Source: WHSW01 sp963821345
GTDB lineage: Bacteria > Actinomycetota > Thermoleophilia > Solirubrobacterales > 70-9
Assembly: GCA_963821345.1 (NCBI GenBank)
Contig: CAWGDM010000012.1
Location: 558,001-622,000 of the forward strand
Direction of reading: 5' to 3'
DNA length: 64,000 nucleotides
Below the pieces are notes generated by a model. The model saw nothing but the letters and a program-made list of their open reading frames with translations. It had not been told where the DNA came from and did no database searches. The position numbers and the translations under genes were made by a program. This document shows, one piece after another, positions 62,617 to 64,000 of this stretch (positions within the stretch are counted from its first letter, which is position 1; each line of letters opens with the position of its first letter).

Positions 62617-63307
62617 CGCCGCCTCTTGACGTCCTCGTCGCCGGGCTCGACCCGGGTGTCGAGGTCCTCGAGCTCGGCGCGGTACTCGTCCGGCTCGTCG
62701 CGGAACTTCTTCGCCCGCGCGCCCGACGCCCGCAGCGCCGCCCGCGTGCCCTCCGGCGAGGCCTCGTAGTCGAGCGACTTGCCGCGCTGCGGCGAGGCCG
62801 ATCCGGTCCGACTCCGCCCAGGCGTCCTGGTTGGCGCCCGAGGTAGATGAACTCCCAGCCGCGCTTCTCGCGGGCGACGATCAGCTTGCGGACGTCGCGG
62901 CTCGAGCTCTCGCTCGCGTTCTCGAGCCCGTCGGTGAGGATCACCAGCATCGCCCGGTCGCCCTTCTTGACCCGCTTGTCCATCGTCCGGATCGTCTTGA
63001 TCACGGCGTCGTTGAGCGGCGTCGCGCCGCGCGGGCTGTAGTCCTCGGGCCCGAGCGTGCCGACCTCGGCGACCGGGATCGCCTTGAACTTCGTCCGCAC
63101 GACCGGGTCGCCGCCGTGCAGGTCGAACATCGCCAGCGTCGCCAGGACCTTGGTCCCGTTCTGGTCGGCCGCCAGCTTGGCGACGAACTCGTTCGTCCCG
63201 CCGATCACGGCGCCGTGCATCGGCCCCATCGACCCGCTCTCGTCGATCAAGAGGCCGACGTGGAGGGTGTCGTGCTTGCCGTTCGCGCCCTGCTTGTTCT
63301 TGCTCAT
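62613..63307 (-). CDS. VWA-domain protein, two +1 frameshifts
   Basis: About 230 aa after removing bases near 62838 and 62786. The MIDAS motif is LLIDESGSMGPM (DxSxS), with GATPLNDAV and VILTDGLENASES, so metal-dependent adhesion is possible. No signal peptide: N-terminus MSKNKQGANGKHDTLHVGLL, cytoplasmic. C-terminus charged and helical (ARAKKFRDEPDEYRAELEDLDTRV). ATGA coupling to the short helical gene. Different from the CoxE-type VWA. Confidence 0.78.
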
Positions 63308-63524
63308 CGGGCTCCCTTCGTTGTGGTGAGGGAGCGGGGGGCATCAGTCGGGCGCGGTCAGCGTCGATGCTGACGCGGGCCGGTGAAGCAGGGCGCTCGG
63401 CCGCCCAGGACCGGCCGGGTCGAGACGTATCGCACGCAGCCACCGGCGAGCGCAAAGTCGCGCCGCGGCCCGGACATCCCGCCGGCAGCGTCAGACCTCC
63501 CGGCGCTTCAGCGACTTGACTTCA

Positions 63525-64000
63525 GTGAGCACGATTCTCTTCATCAACCGCGACCCGCAGCTCGGCTGGCTCAGCGCGCTCGAGGTCGGGCGCGTCTTCG
63601 ACGGCCAGCACCCGCGCTGCTGGCGCCCGCTCGACGAGCACTTCGCCTGGTACTTCCCGAAGCGCGCCCGGCGCCCGCGCGGCTTCCACATCCTCAACTT
63701 CGACGAGTTCGACCCCGAGTCGCTGCCCGAGATCTGGGATGGTCCCCGCTTCCGCGCGCCGCTGCTCGCGCTGCCTGAGGCGACCGCCGGCGAGATCGTC
63801 TTCGCCGCACGCGCCCACCTCGGCGACGAGCCAACGATCAACCGGGCCTACTTCTCCGGCGCCAGCGCACAGAACGGCGAGGACGCGTTGGCCCTCTGGC
63901 GCTGCTGTCTCGAGGCCGGCGACCCAATGGCCCACTTCGCGATCGGCTACACGTCGTTCGAGCTCGATCGCTTCCACGAGGCCTACGCCCACCTGCGCCA
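63525..64000 (+). CDS. Unknown protein with a C-terminal TPR-like region (3' end off the window)
   Basis: GTG at 63525 opens 158 codons that run off the window. The N-terminus STILFINRDPQLGWLSALEVGRVF, GQHPRCWRPLDEHFAWYF and FHILNFDEFDPESLPEIWDGPRF are not a family I recognise. The last part (NGEDALALWRCCLEAGDPMAHFAIGYTSFELDRFHEAYAHLR) has the spacing of tetratricopeptide repeats. No signal peptide. The 217-bp gap before it (63308-63524) shows nothing else. Confidence 0.6.
   Translation, partial: MSTILFINRDPQLGWLSALEVGRVFDGQHPRCWRPLDEHFAWYFPKRARRPRGFHILNFDEFDPESLPEIWDGPRFRAPLLALPEATAGEIVFAARAHLGDEPTINRAYFSGASAQNGEDALALWRCCLEAGDPMAHFAIGYTSFELDRFHEAYAHLR

Overview
The window is very GC-rich chromosomal DNA with dense, overlapping genes and GTG/TTG starts. 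Gene content points to a high-GC actinobacterium, most likely class Thermoleophilia (Solirubrobacterales-like): an F420-type PPOX oxidoreductase, many short lipoproteins with G-A-S spacers, an aerobic CO dehydrogenase and LIV-type transport. The taxon is inferred from gene content only. There is no rRNA, tRNA, CRISPR array, IS element or phage gene, and no sign of recent transfer.

0-30 kb is a mixed housekeeping and envelope region: two CorA-family proteins, an M14 peptidase coupled to a secreted protein of unknown family, a YWTD beta-propeller, an M3 oligopeptidase, a SprT-like protease, a PAS-GGDEF-EAL protein, a cupredoxin lipoprotein, an ABC-2 exporter, a P450, tandem lipoproteins, a secreted lipase, a Tat-type lipoxygenase-like protein, and a Crp regulator next to a very large class III cyclase.

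30.4-48.7 kb is one coherent catabolic locus. A BetI-like TetR repressor and a cupin gene face a leftward run of 14 tightly packed genes: a LIV-type ABC transporter (5 genes), class III aminotransferase, RidA, acyl-CoA ligase, HyuA, HyuB, a trimethylamine-dehydrogenase-like flavoprotein, both ETF subunits and a Zn alcohol dehydrogenase. A near-identical 28-bp box (core palindrome GGTTTGCAAACC) sits before the transporter and again exactly where the catabolic genes begin. I infer a repressor-controlled pathway that imports an amine or related compound, oxidises it into ETF, carboxylates or hydrolyses the product with HyuAB and activates it with CoA. The substrate is unknown.

48.7-62.2 kb is a form I aerobic CO dehydrogenase locus. 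CoxL carries the AYRCSFR signature of the Cu-S-Mo enzyme. coxM-coxS-coxL are followed by an XdhC-YHS fusion, a MocA-like cytidylyltransferase, coxD, coxE, a small Cys protein and a stand-alone piece of a molybdopterin subunit. coxG, a zinc-ribbon gene and a YceI gene lie beyond. Upstream, five overlapping genes each encode a small protein with one N-terminal membrane helix; I know no described function for this set. A second XdhC gene and an MDR oxidoreductase run divergently.

62.2-64 kb holds a small membrane protein, a short helical protein and a VWA-domain protein, then the start of a gene leaving the window.

At least sixteen places show a protein continuing in another frame, and nearly all need removal of one base, never a clear insertion. 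They are densest at 49.5-63 kb. I read this as mostly sequence or assembly error, so these genes are annotated as full-length with the break noted.
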